This document shows positions 39,217-48,640 of a stretch of 64,000 nucleotides of DNA, one piece after another. The first letter of the stretch is position 1. Every line of letters starts with the position of its first letter. The notes under the pieces were generated by a model. It saw only the letters and a list, made by a program, of their open reading frames with translations. It did no database searches and was not told the DNA's origin. The position numbers and the translations under genes were made by a program. Source of the stretch: Thiocystis violacea. GTDB taxonomy: Bacteria > Pseudomonadota > Gammaproteobacteria > Chromatiales > Chromatiaceae. The DNA lies in NCBI RefSeq assembly GCF_016583575.1, contig NZ_NRRG01000016.1:1-64000 (forward strand), given 5' to 3'.

Positions 39217-40059
39217 TTATTCGATCCCACCCCAGAGACGCGACCAGGCGATCGGAAACCCATCGCGCTTTCCATCCCAGTGCATCCAGATCGCGAACGC
39301 CTTGCCGACCAGGTTCTCCTCGGGTACGAAGCCCCAGCAACGGCTGTCATTGCTGTTGTCCCGATTGTCGCCCATCACGAAGTAATGACCCTCGGGGATC
39401 TCCACCGGACCAAAGGCGAGCACCTGACAGCCAAAAGGCAGGTCGGGGGCCGTCGGTCGGGTGAGGATATGATGCTCGACCCCATCGAGACTCTCCAGCG
39501 CCTCGCGCGCGCCGGTCATTTCCTTGCCGGAGCCCACGCCTCTGTAGTCGCCGATGGGCATTTGTCCGATCGGCTCGCCGTTGACGAACACCGTTTTGTT
39601 GCGATAGGCGATCTCGTCGCCCGGCAGGCCGATCACCCGTTTGATGTAGTCGGTCGTCGGATCCAGCGGAAACTTGAAGACCACGACATCGCCATGCGCG
39701 GGGTCGCCGATGTCGACGACCTTGGCGTTGAGCACCGGCAGCCTCAGACCATAGGCGAACTTATTGACGAGGATGAAATCACCCGTCAAAAGGGTCGGCA
39801 TCATGGAGTTGGACGGGATGCGGAACGGCTCCACCAGGAAGGAGCGAAGCACCAGCACGGCGAAAATGACCGGGAAGAAGGAGCGCGCGTATTCGACCAG
39901 CAGCGGCTCCCGGTCGAGCGACCGGCCTTCCGCGACCGTGCCGCCGGAGGCCACCACCAGACGACGGCGCCTTGGCGCGAACAGGAGCGCGTCGACCAGC
40001 CAGATACCGCCGGTCAGGACGGACGCCAACACGAGAAAGGCGGGGAAATCGAATGTCAT
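39217..40059 (-). CDS. lepB: Signal peptidase I
   Basis: Inner-membrane serine protease that removes signal peptides of exported proteins. The 280-residue protein has two membrane segments (about 5-25 and 60-75), the catalytic serine in IPSNSMMPTLLTGDF, the general-base lysine in DYIKRVIGLPGD and the conserved GDNRDNSNDSR box. It follows lepA by 33 bases, forming the usual lepA-lepB pair. Confidence 0.97.
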   Translation of the reverse strand: MTFDFPAFLVLASVLTGGIWLVDALLFAPRRRRLVVASGGTVAEGRSLDREPLLVEYARSFFPVIFAVLVLRSFLVEPFRIPSNSMMPTLLTGDFILVNKFAYGLRLPVLNAKVVDIGDPAHGDVVVFKFPLDPTTDYIKRVIGLPGDEIAYRNKTVFVNGEPIGQMPIGDYRGVGSGKEMTGAREALESLDGVEHHILTRPTAPDLPFGCQVLAFGPVEIPEGHYFVMGDNRDNSNDSRCWGFVPEENLVGKAFAIWMHWDGKRDGFPIAWSRLWGGIE

Positions 40060-40092
40060 CTTGGGCTAAGTGGCTCTATCCAGGGGTGAACG

Positions 40093-41895
40093 TCAATTAT
40101 CCTTGCCGGTCTGGAGCACGGCAAGGAAGGCCTCCTGCGGGATCTCCACCTTGCCGACCTGCTTCATCCGTTTCTTGCCCTCTTTCTGCTTTTCCAGCAG
40201 CTTGCGCTTGCGGGTCGCGTCTCCGCCATAGCACTTGGCGGTCACGTTCTTGCGCAGCGGCTTGACGGTGGTGCGGGCGATGACCTTGGTGCCGATCGCG
40301 GCCTGGATGGCGACCTCGAACATCTGGCGCGGGATCAGATCCTTCATGCGCTCGGTCACGTCGCGTCCGCGATTCTGGGACAGCGAGCGATGGACGATGA
40401 AGGACAGCGAATCGACTTTATCCCCATTGATGAGGATATCCAGCTTGACCAGATCGGCGGCCTGAAAGCGCTTGAACTCATACTCGAAGGAGGCGAATCC
40501 CCGGCTGCACGACTTGAGCCGATCGAAGAAGTCCAGCACCACCTCGCTCAACGGCAGTTCGTAGGTCACCTGGACCTGTCCACCCAGATACTGGATCTGT
40601 TTCTGGACGCCGCGCTTCTCGATGCAAAGATTGATGACCGACCCGAGATAATCCTGGGGGGTGAGGATATGCGCCTCGATGATGGGCTCGCGCACCTCGC
40701 CGATGCGGCCCGGCTCGGGCAGGTCGGCGGGGTTGTCGATCTTGATGAGTTCGCCGTCGCTGCGCAGCACCTCGTAGACCACGGTCGGCGCGGTAGTGAT
40801 GAGATCGAGATCGTACTCACGCTCCAATCGCTCCTGGATGATCTCCATGTGCAGCATGCCGAGAAAGCCGCAACGGAACCCGAAACCGAGCGCCTGCGAG
40901 ACCTCGGGCTCGTATTGCAGCGCCGCGTCATTGAGCCGCAGCTTGCCGAGCGCATCGCGCAGATCCTCGTAGTCGTCCGAGACGACCGTGTAGAGTCCGG
41001 CGAAGACGCGCGGGCGCATCTCCTTGAAACCCGGGAGCTTGGCCGCGGGACGATCCGGCAAGGTGATGGTGTCGCCCACGGGCGCGCCGTCGATCTCCTT
41101 GATACCGGCGATCATGTAACCGACCTCGCCCGCCCTCAGACAGTCGCGCTCGGTCTTCTTCGGCGTGAAGACCCCGACATTGTCGACCTGATGAGTGCGT
41201 CCGGTGGACATCATCAGCACCTTCTCGCGCCGGCGCATCTCGCCGTTCATCACCCGCACCAGCGAGACCACGCCCACGTAGGGATCGAACCAGGAGTCGA
41301 TGATCAGGGCCTGCAAGGGCGCGGCGACATCGCCTTTCGGCGGTGGAATCCGCTCCACCAGCGCCTGCAGCAGATCCGGGATCCCCTCGCCGGTCTTGGC
41401 GCTGACCCGCAGGGCATCCTGGGCCTCCAGACCGATGATTTCCTCGATTTCCTTGATCACCCGCTCCGGCTCGGCCGAGGGCAGATCGATCTTGTTGAGG
41501 ACCGGCAGTACCTCCAGTCCCTGCTCGATGGCGGTATAGCAGTTGGCGACGCTCTGCGCCTCGACCCCCTGGGCGGCGTCCACCACCAGCAGCGCGCCCT
41601 CGCAGGCCGCCAGGGAACGCGACACCTCGTAGGAGAAGTCCACATGCCCCGGCGTGTCGATGAAGTTGAGCTGGTAGATCTCGCCGTCGCGCGCCTTGAA
41701 ATCCAGGGTCACGCTCTGGGCCTTGATGGTGATCCCGCGCTCGCGCTCCAGATCCATGGAGTCGAGCACCTGGCTGGACATCTCGCGCGCGGTCAAGGCG
41801 CCGCTGATCTGAATGAAGCGATCGGCGATGGTCGACTTGCCATGGTCGATATGAGCGATGATCGAGAAATTACGGATATGACTGAGGTCGGTCAT
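40093..41895 (-). CDS. lepA: Elongation factor 4
   Basis: Ribosome-associated GTPase, 600 residues. GTPase motifs: [15 protein letters not shown] (G1), [30 protein letters not shown] (G3) and [10 protein letters not shown] (G4). The family-specific C-terminal domain ends in [20 protein letters not shown] and [16 protein letters not shown]. The ATG at 41895 begins [13 protein letters not shown], the standard N-terminus; the upstream in-frame extension has no homology. It may have its own promoter at 42040-42048. Confidence 0.97.
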   Translation of the reverse strand: MTDLSHIRNFSIIAHIDHGKSTIADRFIQISGALTAREMSSQVLDSMDLERERGITIKAQSVTLDFKARDGEIYQLNFIDTPGHVDFSYEVSRSLAACEGALLVVDAAQGVEAQSVANCYTAIEQGLEVLPVLNKIDLPSAEPERVIKEIEEIIGLEAQDALRVSAKTGEGIPDLLQALVERIPPPKGDVAAPLQALIIDSWFDPYVGVVSLVRVMNGEMRRREKVLMMSTGRTHQVDNVGVFTPKKTERDCLRAGEVGYMIAGIKEIDGAPVGDTITLPDRPAAKLPGFKEMRPRVFAGLYTVVSDDYEDLRDALGKLRLNDAALQYEPEVSQALGFGFRCGFLGMLHMEIIQERLEREYDLDLITTAPTVVYEVLRSDGELIKIDNPADLPEPGRIGEVREPIIEAHILTPQDYLGSVINLCIEKRGVQKQIQYLGGQVQVTYELPLSEVVLDFFDRLKSCSRGFASFEYEFKRFQAADLVKLDILINGDKVDSLSFIVHRSLSQNRGRDVTERMKDLIPRQMFEVAIQAAIGTKVIARTTVKPLRKNVTAKCYGGDATRKRKLLEKQKEGKKRMKQVGKVEIPQEAFLAVLQTGKDN

Positions 41896-42039
41896 CGATA
41901 ACCCAGGGAAGGCCAGTGGGGAAGCAGGTGATCGTGGGCATGCATCCAATGCATCAGGCCAGACTCGATTGACGGCAGGCGCGCGTCGGAGCCGGACCTG
42001 ATCATCCACGCGTGAGCGGCACGGAAGAAACAGCCGCTA

Positions 42040-42048
42040 ATCATAACA
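42040..42048 (-). promoter_or_regulatory. Extended -10 promoter for lepA-lepB
   Basis: TGTTATGAT on the minus strand matches the extended -10 form TGnTATAAT except at one base. No good -35 precedes it, which is acceptable for extended -10 promoters. A start near 42033 would give lepA a leader of about 138 bases and separate it from the sigma-E operon. Confidence 0.45.
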
Positions 42049-42101
42049 GAGAGCGACACCCCGGCGTACCTGGAGGATGGCCGCCGGGATGTCCTCGCGA
42101 A

Positions 42102-42123
42102 AGCCCGCGCCGGCGGACGGGCT
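42102..42123 (-). terminator. Weak terminator-like hairpin after mucD
   Basis: AGCCCG and CGGGCT form a six-base stem around a G+C-rich loop, seven bases after the mucD stop region on the minus strand, followed by only three Ts. It could end part of the transcription from the rpoE operon before lepA. Confidence 0.35.
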
Positions 42124-42129
42124 CCCGAA

Positions 42130-43554
42130 TCAGGACTTGGGAATCCTGAGTGCGTAGAACATCCGGCTATCGCCGCGCTGAACCAGCACGGCGATCGGAC
42201 GCCCAGGTTCGATGGCCGCCAGGATTCGGTTGAAGTCGTCCAGGTTGCCGACGGACTGGTTGTCGAGCATCAGGATCACATCACCCGCGTTCAGGCCGCC
42301 GTCATCGGCCGGACCGGGGTCAATGGCCTCGACTAGCACGCCGCCCTGTTCCACCCCGAGTTGCTGACGCAGTTCGGGCGTCAGATCCCGCGCCACGAGA
42401 CCAAGCTGGTTCGCGGGCTGTTTGTCGGTTGGCGCCGGACCGCCCGCGACAGCCTCCTCCTCAGGCAGTTCCTCGATCCTGACGGTCAGCGCGACCCGCT
42501 CGCCGCGACGCAGAACCTCCAGATCCGCGCTCGCCCCCACGGGGGTCTCACCGACCAGGGGCGGCAGGGTGCTGGAGGTCAGAACCTCCCGTCCGTTGTA
42601 GGACAGAATCACGTCCCCCGGACGCAGGTCGGCCGCCGCGGCCGGGCTGTCCGGCAACACCTGAGCCACCAGGGCGCCCCTGGGCTGAGACATGCCGAAG
42701 GACTCGGCCAACTCGCGGGTCACGTCCTGGATCAGAACGCCGAGCCAGCCCCGGCTGACACGGCCGGTGGTCTTGAGCTGATTGACGACGTCCATGGCCA
42801 CTTCGATCGGGATGGCGAAGGACAGCCCCATGAAGCCCCCGGTGCGACTGTAGATCTGGCTGTTGACGCCCACGACCTCGCCTTGCAGATTGAACAGCGG
42901 ACCACCCGAGTTACCCGGATTGATCGCCACGTCCGTCTGGATGAAGGGCACGTAGTTCTCGGTCGGCAGACTGCGTCCCTTGGCGCTCACGATGCCCGCC
43001 GTCGCCGAGGCCTCGAAGCCGAACGGCGAACCGATGGCCAGCACCCATTCACCCACCGCGAGATCCTTCCCCGAGCCGATCCTGGCGGCCGGCAGTCCCT
43101 CGCCCTCGACCTTGAGCAGGGCGATGTCGCTGCGCTTATCGGTCCCGATCAGCTTGGCGACGAACTCCCGGCGATCGCTGGCTCGAACGACGATCTCATC
43201 CGCCCCCTCGACGACATGCGAGTTGGTCAGCACATAGCCATCGGGCGAGACGAAGAAGCCCGAGCCGAGCGAGCGGGACTGGAAGGTGTCGTCCGGCACC
43301 TGGCCATCCTCGCCAAAGAAGTGCTGGAAGAAATCCTCGAGCGGACTGCCCTCCGGCAGTTCCGGGATCGGGATGTCACGCAAGCGCTGGGAGGCGGATG
43401 CCGATTGCTTGGTGCTGATATTGACCACGGCGGGTCCGTTATCGGCGACCAGCGCGGTGAAATCGGGGAGTTCGCGGGCGAGGGCCAGGCCTGGCGCCAG
43501 CGCGCAACAAAGCAAGGCGGTCAGGGCGAGCGACAGTCTGGATGTGGGTCGCAT
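42130..43554 (-). CDS. mucD: DegP/MucD-type periplasmic serine protease
   Basis: Periplasmic Do-family protease and chaperone that clears misfolded envelope proteins. The 474-residue precursor has a signal peptide (1-27, ending LALA), a trypsin-like domain with catalytic triad His113 (TNSHVVEG), Asp143 (RSDIALLKV) and Ser216 (NPGNSGGPL), and two PDZ domains (about 260-345 and 375-470). It is the last gene of the rpoE-rseABC group, where mucD lies in pseudomonads, so sigma-E control is expected. Confidence 0.95.
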   Translation of the reverse strand: MRPTSRLSLALTALLCCALAPGLALARELPDFTALVADNGPAVVNISTKQSASASQRLRDIPIPELPEGSPLEDFFQHFFGEDGQVPDDTFQSRSLGSGFFVSPDGYVLTNSHVVEGADEIVVRASDRREFVAKLIGTDKRSDIALLKVEGEGLPAARIGSGKDLAVGEWVLAIGSPFGFEASATAGIVSAKGRSLPTENYVPFIQTDVAINPGNSGGPLFNLQGEVVGVNSQIYSRTGGFMGLSFAIPIEVAMDVVNQLKTTGRVSRGWLGVLIQDVTRELAESFGMSQPRGALVAQVLPDSPAAAADLRPGDVILSYNGREVLTSSTLPPLVGETPVGASADLEVLRRGERVALTVRIEELPEEEAVAGGPAPTDKQPANQLGLVARDLTPELRQQLGVEQGGVLVEAIDPGPADDGGLNAGDVILMLDNQSVGNLDDFNRILAAIEPGRPIAVLVQRGDSRMFYALRIPKS

Positions 43555-43578
43555 GAAGGCTCCGGATGAATGCCGACT

Positions 43579-44076
43579 TTATGAGTGCGAATCGCCGGCC
43601 TCGCCTCGCGATTCGGGGCCAGGGACGGCGATCGAAGTGGATGGTAGACGCCTCAGGACCAGGGGCTGACGTCCGGGCAAAGGCGCCGATACAACACTGT
43701 AGCCACCTAGCCACCAGAATGCCAGAACCAGCCCGAGCAGGGCGCCCAGCAGACTCGCCGCCTCGGCCCAGGGGCCTCCCAGCGTCTCGCCGATCAGGGC
43801 GCCCGCGATCAGGGCCAGGATGGGAACCAGATAGGCCGCCACGGCGGCCCGCAGCAGACCCTGCTCGCTGATGCCCACCGCGACCCGGTCACCCACCTGG
43901 GCGCCGATCGCGTTCAAGGCCAGCAGCTCGACCGGACGCTGACCGAAGAAGCGCTCCAGCAGCGAGGTTCCGCAGGCGCCCTTGACCTCGCAGTGACCAC
44001 AGGCGCGGCTTCGCTGGGCCTCGATCCGAGCGTAGCGGCCAACCACGGCGATGACGCGCCCCTCTTCCTCGATCAT
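43579..44076 (-). CDS. rseC: RseC/MucC family membrane regulator
   Basis: A 165-residue inner-membrane protein with an N-terminal Cys-rich segment (CGHCEVKGACGTSLLERFF, residues about 26-44) and two membrane helices (about 82-98 and 104-122). RseC/MucC modulates sigma-E activity and has a link to electron-transfer complex assembly in some bacteria. ATG 44076 lies four bases after the rseB stop. Three cysteines remain in the motif. Confidence 0.9.
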   Translation of the reverse strand: MIEEEGRVIAVVGRYARIEAQRSRACGHCEVKGACGTSLLERFFGQRPVELLALNAIGAQVGDRVAVGISEQGLLRAAVAAYLVPILALIAGALIGETLGGPWAEAASLLGALLGLVLAFWWLGGYSVVSAPLPGRQPLVLRRLPSTSIAVPGPESRGEAGDSHS

Positions 44077-44080
44077 GGTC

Positions 44081-45088
44081 TCAGGGCTTGCCCCGGTCCG
44101 ACGCGGCCACCCGATAAGCCCCCGCGATCGCCGCCCGCACCGTTTCCAGCGGAACCTCGCCAACCGCGATGACCCGATGCCCATCCAGCTTACGCCCGGC
44201 GGCATGGACCGCGCCGATGTTGGCGACCCCATCGAGCCCATCCTCCACCCCAGGCTCGATGTAGACCGAATAGGAGGAGAGGCGGTCGGTGAAGAGAAAA
44301 TGCTCGATGATCGAGCCGTCCGGCTGCTTCATCTCGTGCTGCATGACCAGCTTGAATCCGGCCGGCGCGGCGTCGAATCGCCACTGGCTGGTCGAACTGG
44401 TCGCTGGCGCGCCACGCATCGACGGCCCCGCCATCTCCGGCACCGGCCCCTCGGAGGGCTGGAGACTGATGGAGGTGAACATCAACTGCTCGAGCGGTTC
44501 CTGATCGCGGTCGATGAGGTCGGACTTGAGAGGCAGCGCGCTATCGCGGTCGATGTGAAACCGATAGCCGTAGCGCAGATCGTCCTTGGGAATGATGCCC
44601 ACGACCTCCGTCTCCCGACCCGCGATACGCGCGCTACCGAGCATTTCCACGCGGTAGTGCTCGTCGAGCGCGTCGGGGTCGATGCCCTCCGTATCCAGGA
44701 ACCGCGACCCGCCCGCGCGCTCGACCGAGATCGGATGGCCGTCCGGAAGCACGCACATGACGCGATCCTTGGCGCGCGCCACGGCGCGGATCGGACCACT
44801 GAGCGAGATCAGACGCTCCTCCACCTGCCCCTGCTCGACCCGGTGATCGAGACTCAGGGTTTCCAGGCGGTTCTGATGGAGATACACCAGGGTTCCCTCG
44901 TAGCTGAGGGAGCGTACCGCCTCGGCCATCCGGGCGAGCAGCACGCCCGCCTGGCGCATCGCGTCACCCTCGACGCCGGCCTCCTCGGGCCGGACCTCCC
45001 TCGCCGCGACGCATTGAATGAACCCCAAACCGCAGAGCAGCAAGACCAGACCACGCGACGCCGCGCGCCAGCTAACGGAAGGATTCAT
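44081..45088 (-). CDS. rseB: RseB/MucB periplasmic sigma-E regulator
   Basis: Binds the periplasmic part of RseA and senses mislocalised lipoprotein or LPS. The 335-residue precursor has a signal peptide (about 1-29, GLVLLLCGLGFIQCVAA), an N-terminal lipid-binding-like domain (SYEGTLVYLHQNRLETL) and a C-terminal domain (FLFTDRLSSYSVYIEPG, GHRVIAVGEVPLETV). ATG 45088 is chosen because it sits directly before the signal peptide; it overlaps rseA by 17 bases. An ATG at 45106 is also possible, and neither has a strong ribosome site. Confidence 0.93.
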   Translation of the reverse strand: MNPSVSWRAASRGLVLLLCGLGFIQCVAAREVRPEEAGVEGDAMRQAGVLLARMAEAVRSLSYEGTLVYLHQNRLETLSLDHRVEQGQVEERLISLSGPIRAVARAKDRVMCVLPDGHPISVERAGGSRFLDTEGIDPDALDEHYRVEMLGSARIAGRETEVVGIIPKDDLRYGYRFHIDRDSALPLKSDLIDRDQEPLEQLMFTSISLQPSEGPVPEMAGPSMRGAPATSSTSQWRFDAAPAGFKLVMQHEMKQPDGSIIEHFLFTDRLSSYSVYIEPGVEDGLDGVANIGAVHAAGRKLDGHRVIAVGEVPLETVRAAIAGAYRVAASDRGKP

Positions 45089-45623
45089 AACCGACGAGCG
45101 TCGCATAGGGCAGCATTCCATTGGCCCCGGTCGCGGGGGCCGTGGCCTGATGGGTCACCAGGTAGAGATCGAGCTTGCTCGCCAGTTCAGGACGTTCCAT
45201 GTGCCAGCGGCGCATCGGAATGGACTCACGCTCGACCAGGCGGGGGGCCGCCGATCCAGGCCCTGGAGCCGCCGCCGGATCGGGCAGGAGGGTGGGCATG
45301 GCGAGAAAGACGACGAAGGCCACCGACGCAACCAGGGCCAGCCCGGCGAGACGCCGCACCTGTTGGCGCCGCGACCGCACCAGGCGACGCGGGGCCAGGA
45401 TGGTCGGCTCCGAGACCAGCGCCAGGCGCACCCGGTCGGCGACCACCCGGCAGGCTGGATCGATCGCCTCGCCGCGGATCGCGTGGCCGATCAGGTTGTA
45501 ACGTTCCCAGGTCTCGCGCAGCTCGGGTTCCCTCGCGATGGCGTTCAACACATCCGAGGCACCCGCCGAAGCGAGTTCGCCGTCCTGTAAATCCGAAAGT
45601 CGCTGTCTGTGCTCGTCGGTCAT
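45072..45623 (-). CDS. rseA: Anti-sigma-E factor RseA/MucA
   Basis: A 183-residue single-pass membrane protein. The N-terminal cytoplasmic part (DEHRQRLSDLQDGELASAG, TWERYNLIGHAIRGE) is the sigma-E-binding domain. One membrane segment lies at about 92-110 (LAGLALVASVAFVVFLAMP), and the C-terminal periplasmic part would bind RseB and be cut by DegS-type proteases. It is separated from rpoE by 146 bases. The C-terminus ends GYESFR, not the YxF-type ending read by DegS in E. coli. Confidence 0.93.
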   Translation of the reverse strand: MTDEHRQRLSDLQDGELASAGASDVLNAIAREPELRETWERYNLIGHAIRGEAIDPACRVVADRVRLALVSEPTILAPRRLVRSRRQQVRRLAGLALVASVAFVVFLAMPTLLPDPAAAPGPGSAAPRLVERESIPMRRWHMERPELASKLDLYLVTHQATAPATGANGMLPYATLVGYESFR

Positions 45624-45769
45624 CGTTTCACGCCTGAGCTGATTTGGTCTGGGTCATGGGTTCGGGAATCGAGTCGAGACGCGAGCACGCCAGCCTGGAT
45701 CACGGCTCGACCGTCTAAGGATTCACGAAACCTGTCTCTTGGTTCGATCGCCTCCTTCCGCATGGGCTC

Positions 45770-46348
45770 TCAGCCCTCCAGGAGTGGCCTGAGCCGTTTG
45801 TCGATAGCCTCCCGCGCACGAAAGATCCGCGATCTGACGGTCCCGATGGGGCAACTCATGGCCGTCGCGATCTCCTCGTAGCTCATCCCCTCGAGTTCCC
45901 TCAGCACGATGGCGGTGCGCAGATCCTCGGGCAGTTCGTCGAGCGCGTGCTGCACCGTGGTGGCGATCTCGTCGCTCAGCAGATGGCGCTCCGGGGTTCC
46001 GTTCTCGCGCAGACGCCCACCCCAATCCATCTGCTCCGCCACCTCCGCCTCGATGTCGTCGCCGGGCGGTCGACGCCCCTGGGCGACCAGATGGTTCTTG
46101 ACGGTGTTCACGGCGATCCGATAGAGCCAGGTATAAAAGGCGCTCTCGCCCCGAAACCCCGGCAAGGCCCGATAGGCCTTGATGAAGGCCTCCTGGGTCA
46201 CGTCCATGACCTCGCTCGAATCCCGGAGATATCTGGAGATCAAACTGGACACCTTCTGCTGGTATTTGAGCACCAGAAGATCGAAGGCACGCTTGTCCCC
46301 GGACTGAGCGCGCGCCACCAGTTCTTGATCGGCATGGCGCTCGGTCAT
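45770..46348 (-). CDS. rpoE: Sigma factor RpoE/AlgU
   Basis: The 192-residue extracytoplasmic sigma factor for envelope stress. Region 2 is clear (AQSGDKRAFDLLVLKYQQKV, DVTQEAFIKAYRALPGF, FYTWLYRIAVNTVKNHL), as is region 4 (LPEDLRTAIVLRELEGMSYEEIA, GTVRSRIFRAREAI). It heads the rse operon. A sigma-E-type promoter lies 43 bases upstream, so it should control itself. Its ribosome site is inside a small hairpin. Confidence 0.97.
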   Translation of the reverse strand: MTERHADQELVARAQSGDKRAFDLLVLKYQQKVSSLISRYLRDSSEVMDVTQEAFIKAYRALPGFRGESAFYTWLYRIAVNTVKNHLVAQGRRPPGDDIEAEVAEQMDWGGRLRENGTPERHLLSDEIATTVQHALDELPEDLRTAIVLRELEGMSYEEIATAMSCPIGTVRSRIFRAREAIDKRLRPLLEG

Positions 46349-46349
46349 C

Positions 46350-46362
46350 GAGGCACAGCCTC
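46350..46362 (-). promoter_or_regulatory. Hairpin covering the rpoE ribosome site
   Basis: In the transcript GAGGC and GCCTC pair around a three-base loop, with the ATG one base after the stem. The only Shine-Dalgarno candidate, GAGG, is in the first arm, so the fold would hide it and slow translation of rpoE. Confidence 0.4.
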
Positions 46363-46390
46363 TGGCTTGAAAGCCATCGGTTCCGTTGGC

Positions 46391-46417
46391 ATGGACAATT
46401 CACCGAATGGGAAGTTC
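46391..46417 (-). promoter_or_regulatory. Sigma-E-type promoter of rpoE
   Basis: A perfect GAACTT -35 (46412-46417) is followed after exactly 16 bases by TCCAT (46391-46395), close to the AlgU/sigma-E -10 (TCTGA or TCCAA). The inferred start is near 46384. Position and spacing fit autoregulation of the rpoE-rseABC-mucD operon. Confidence 0.65.
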
Positions 46418-46576
46418 GTGGCCGTGATCGCGCGTGGCCGGGATTTTCCAACGTAAGGCACGGACTCTTGATCCAGGTCGCCAAATCGACGAGCTTACAG
46501 TGAATGGCGGCCGATCTCACCACCAGCCGTCATCTCCGCCCGACCGAACCCTCAACCTGCATTCAAGGACCAATCC

Positions 46577-48205
46577 ATGCCAGACACCTGTCACCGCCAT
46601 GATGTGCTGATCCTAGGCAGCGGCGCCGCCGGCCTGAGTCTCGCCCTGAGGCTGGGCGACGACCTCTCCGTGGGCGTCGTATCCAAGCGGGAGCTGATCG
46701 AAGGCAGCACGGTCTATGCCCAGGGCGGTATCTCCGCGGTGCTGGACGCCAGGGATTCCATCGAATCCCATGTCCAGGATACCCTCAAGGCCGGCGCCGG
46801 TCTGTGCGACCGCGAGGTCGTGCGCTTCGTTGTCGAGCGTGGCCCCGACAACATCCGCTGGCTGCTCGACCAGGGCGTGGAGTTCACCCGTGACGAGGAA
46901 CGGCTATCGGCGGGCGGCTATCATCTGACCCGCGAAGGTGGGCATAGCCATAGACGGGTCGTGCACGCGGCCGACGCCACGGGTCGAGCGATCGCCACCA
47001 CGCTGGAATCCCAGGTCCGCGATCGACGCAACGTGACGCTCTACGAGCAGCATATCGCGGTCGATCTCATCACCTCCCGCCATCTTCCCGACAGCCAGGA
47101 TCATCGTTGCCTGGGCGCCTACATCCTCGACCGCGGCACCGGGCGGGTCGAGACCTTCCTCGCCCGTTTCGTGGTTCTGGCCACCGGCGGCGCCAGCAAG
47201 GTCTATCTCTACACCAGCAACCCCGACGTCTCCACCGGCGACGGCATCGCCATGGCCTGGCGGGCCGGCTGTCGGGTCGCGAACATGGAGTTCATGCAGT
47301 TCCATCCAACCTGTCTCTACCATCCGGAGGCACGCACCTTCCTGGTCACCGAGGCCCTGCGCGGCGAGGGCGCCCATCTGCTCCTGCCCGATGGCGAGCG
47401 CTTCATGCCGCGCTTCGACCCGCGTGCCGAGCTGGCGCCACGCGACGTGGTCGCCAGGGCCATCGACCACGAAATGAAGCGGCTCGGCAGCGAGTGCGTC
47501 TACCTGGACATCTCGCATCGCCCGGCGGATTTCATCATCGAGCATTTTCCGACCGTTCACGGACGCTGCCTGGAGTTGGGCATCGACATCACCCGTGAAC
47601 CTATCCCGGTCGTGCCCGCCGCGCATTACACCTGCGGCGGCGTCATGGTGGACCGCCACGCGCGCACCGACCTGCCCGGTCTCTATGCCAGCGGCGAGAC
47701 CGCCTACACGGGTCTGCATGGGGCGAATCGGATGGCCAGCAATTCACTGCTGGAGTGCCTGGTCTATTCCGAGGCGGCGGCGGCGGACATCGCGCGCCTG
47801 ATGCCCGACGCCTCGGATCCTCAGGAGGTTCCGCACTGGGACGAGAGCCGGGTCACCGAGCCGGACGAGGAGGTGGTCGTCACTCACAACTGGGACGAAC
47901 TGAGGCGATTCATGTGGGATTACGTCGGCATCGTGCGCACCAACAAGCGACTGCGCCGGGCCAAGCGCCGCGCCGACCTGCTGGCACAGGAGGTGATCGA
48001 GTACTACAGCCATTTCCGGGTCGGCAACGACCTGATCGAACTGCGCAACCTGCTGGAGGTCGCGGACCTGATCATCCAATCCGCGCTACGCCGCCGCGAG
48101 AGCCGGGGTCTGCATTACACGCTCGACCACCTCGCCAAGGACGTCAGCCAGCGAACGCCGACCATCCTGATCCCGGACGACTATCAACCGCGCCCGCGCG
48201 GGTGA
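46577..48205 (+). CDS. nadB: L-aspartate oxidase
   Basis: FAD enzyme that oxidises aspartate to iminoaspartate for quinolinate and NAD synthesis. The 542-residue protein has the FAD-binding [36 protein letters not shown], the active-site region [34 protein letters not shown] and [25 protein letters not shown] precedes the ATG. It is divergent from rpoE, as in Pseudomonas. Oxygen or fumarate can serve as acceptor for the family. Confidence 0.97.
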   Translation: MPDTCHRHDVLILGSGAAGLSLALRLGDDLSVGVVSKRELIEGSTVYAQGGISAVLDARDSIESHVQDTLKAGAGLCDREVVRFVVERGPDNIRWLLDQGVEFTRDEERLSAGGYHLTREGGHSHRRVVHAADATGRAIATTLESQVRDRRNVTLYEQHIAVDLITSRHLPDSQDHRCLGAYILDRGTGRVETFLARFVVLATGGASKVYLYTSNPDVSTGDGIAMAWRAGCRVANMEFMQFHPTCLYHPEARTFLVTEALRGEGAHLLLPDGERFMPRFDPRAELAPRDVVARAIDHEMKRLGSECVYLDISHRPADFIIEHFPTVHGRCLELGIDITREPIPVVPAAHYTCGGVMVDRHARTDLPGLYASGETAYTGLHGANRMASNSLLECLVYSEAAAADIARLMPDASDPQEVPHWDESRVTEPDEEVVVTHNWDELRRFMWDYVGIVRTNKRLRRAKRRADLLAQEVIEYYSHFRVGNDLIELRNLLEVADLIIQSALRRRESRGLHYTLDHLAKDVSQRTPTILIPDDYQPRPRG

Positions 48206-48243
48206 TCCCCGCCCGACCGATTGGCCGGAGAGGAATCCACATC

Positions 48244-48267
48244 CGGTTTCCGAGGAGACGGAAACCG
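48244..48267. terminator. Hairpin between convergent nadB and the small Cys-rich gene
   Basis: CGGTTTCCG (48244-48252) and CGGAAACCG (48259-48267) form a perfect nine-base stem with a six-base loop. It lies between two converging genes and could stop transcription from both sides, although neither side has a long T-tract. Confidence 0.5.
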
Positions 48268-48275
48268 ACTGAACT

Positions 48276-48497
48276 CTACCCAGCCTTTCGGTCGGACGAA
48301 TCGCTCTCGGAGTGACTCCGGCCCATGAACTCAAGCCAAAGCGGACACTGCCTCCAATCCTTCAGGGAGCAGTCCGGCTTCCGGCATTCGAACTCGCACA
48401 CGGAAAGCTCATCCGGAACCGTTCCGATCCATTGGCCCACGAACCCCCGCCAGAAACGGCGGATACGACCAGGCGCCTGCTCGTCTGTCGCTCTCAT
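48276..48497 (-). CDS. Small four-cysteine protein, unknown function
   Basis: A 73-residue protein starting MRATDEQAPGRIRRFWRGFV. The core has four cysteines in a C34-x3-C38-x4-C43-x7-C51 pattern (CEFECRKPDC...C), which could bind zinc or an iron-sulfur cluster. No membrane segment is predicted, though the Trp-rich N-terminal half is amphipathic. ATG 48497 has GAGG seven bases upstream. It lies downstream of the pat-like gene on the same strand, with a 143-base A+T-rich gap. Similar small Cys proteins seem to exist in related bacteria, from memory, but none has a known role. Confidence 0.6.
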   Translation of the reverse strand: MRATDEQAPGRIRRFWRGFVGQWIGTVPDELSVCEFECRKPDCSLKDWRQCPLWLEFMGRSHSESDSSDRKAG

Positions 48498-48615
48498 GGA
48501 TGAACCTCGCCGTCGAACGCTGGAGTAATGGCCTGTTGACGCGGCACCTCGGCAGTCAAACAGCACCTAAACCATACAACACGTCGGCACGGGTGGCGAG
48601 CGACCGAACGCCATA

Positions 48616-48639
48616 AAAAATTGATGGAAAAATTGATGG
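48616..48639. repeat. Perfect 12-base tandem repeat next to the pat stop codon
   Basis: AAAAATTGATGG occurs twice back to back, at 48616-48627 and 48628-48639, ending one base before the stop codon of the downstream-reading gene. The A+T-rich tract stands out in G+C-rich surroundings. Confidence 0.8.
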
Positions 48640-48640
48640 T

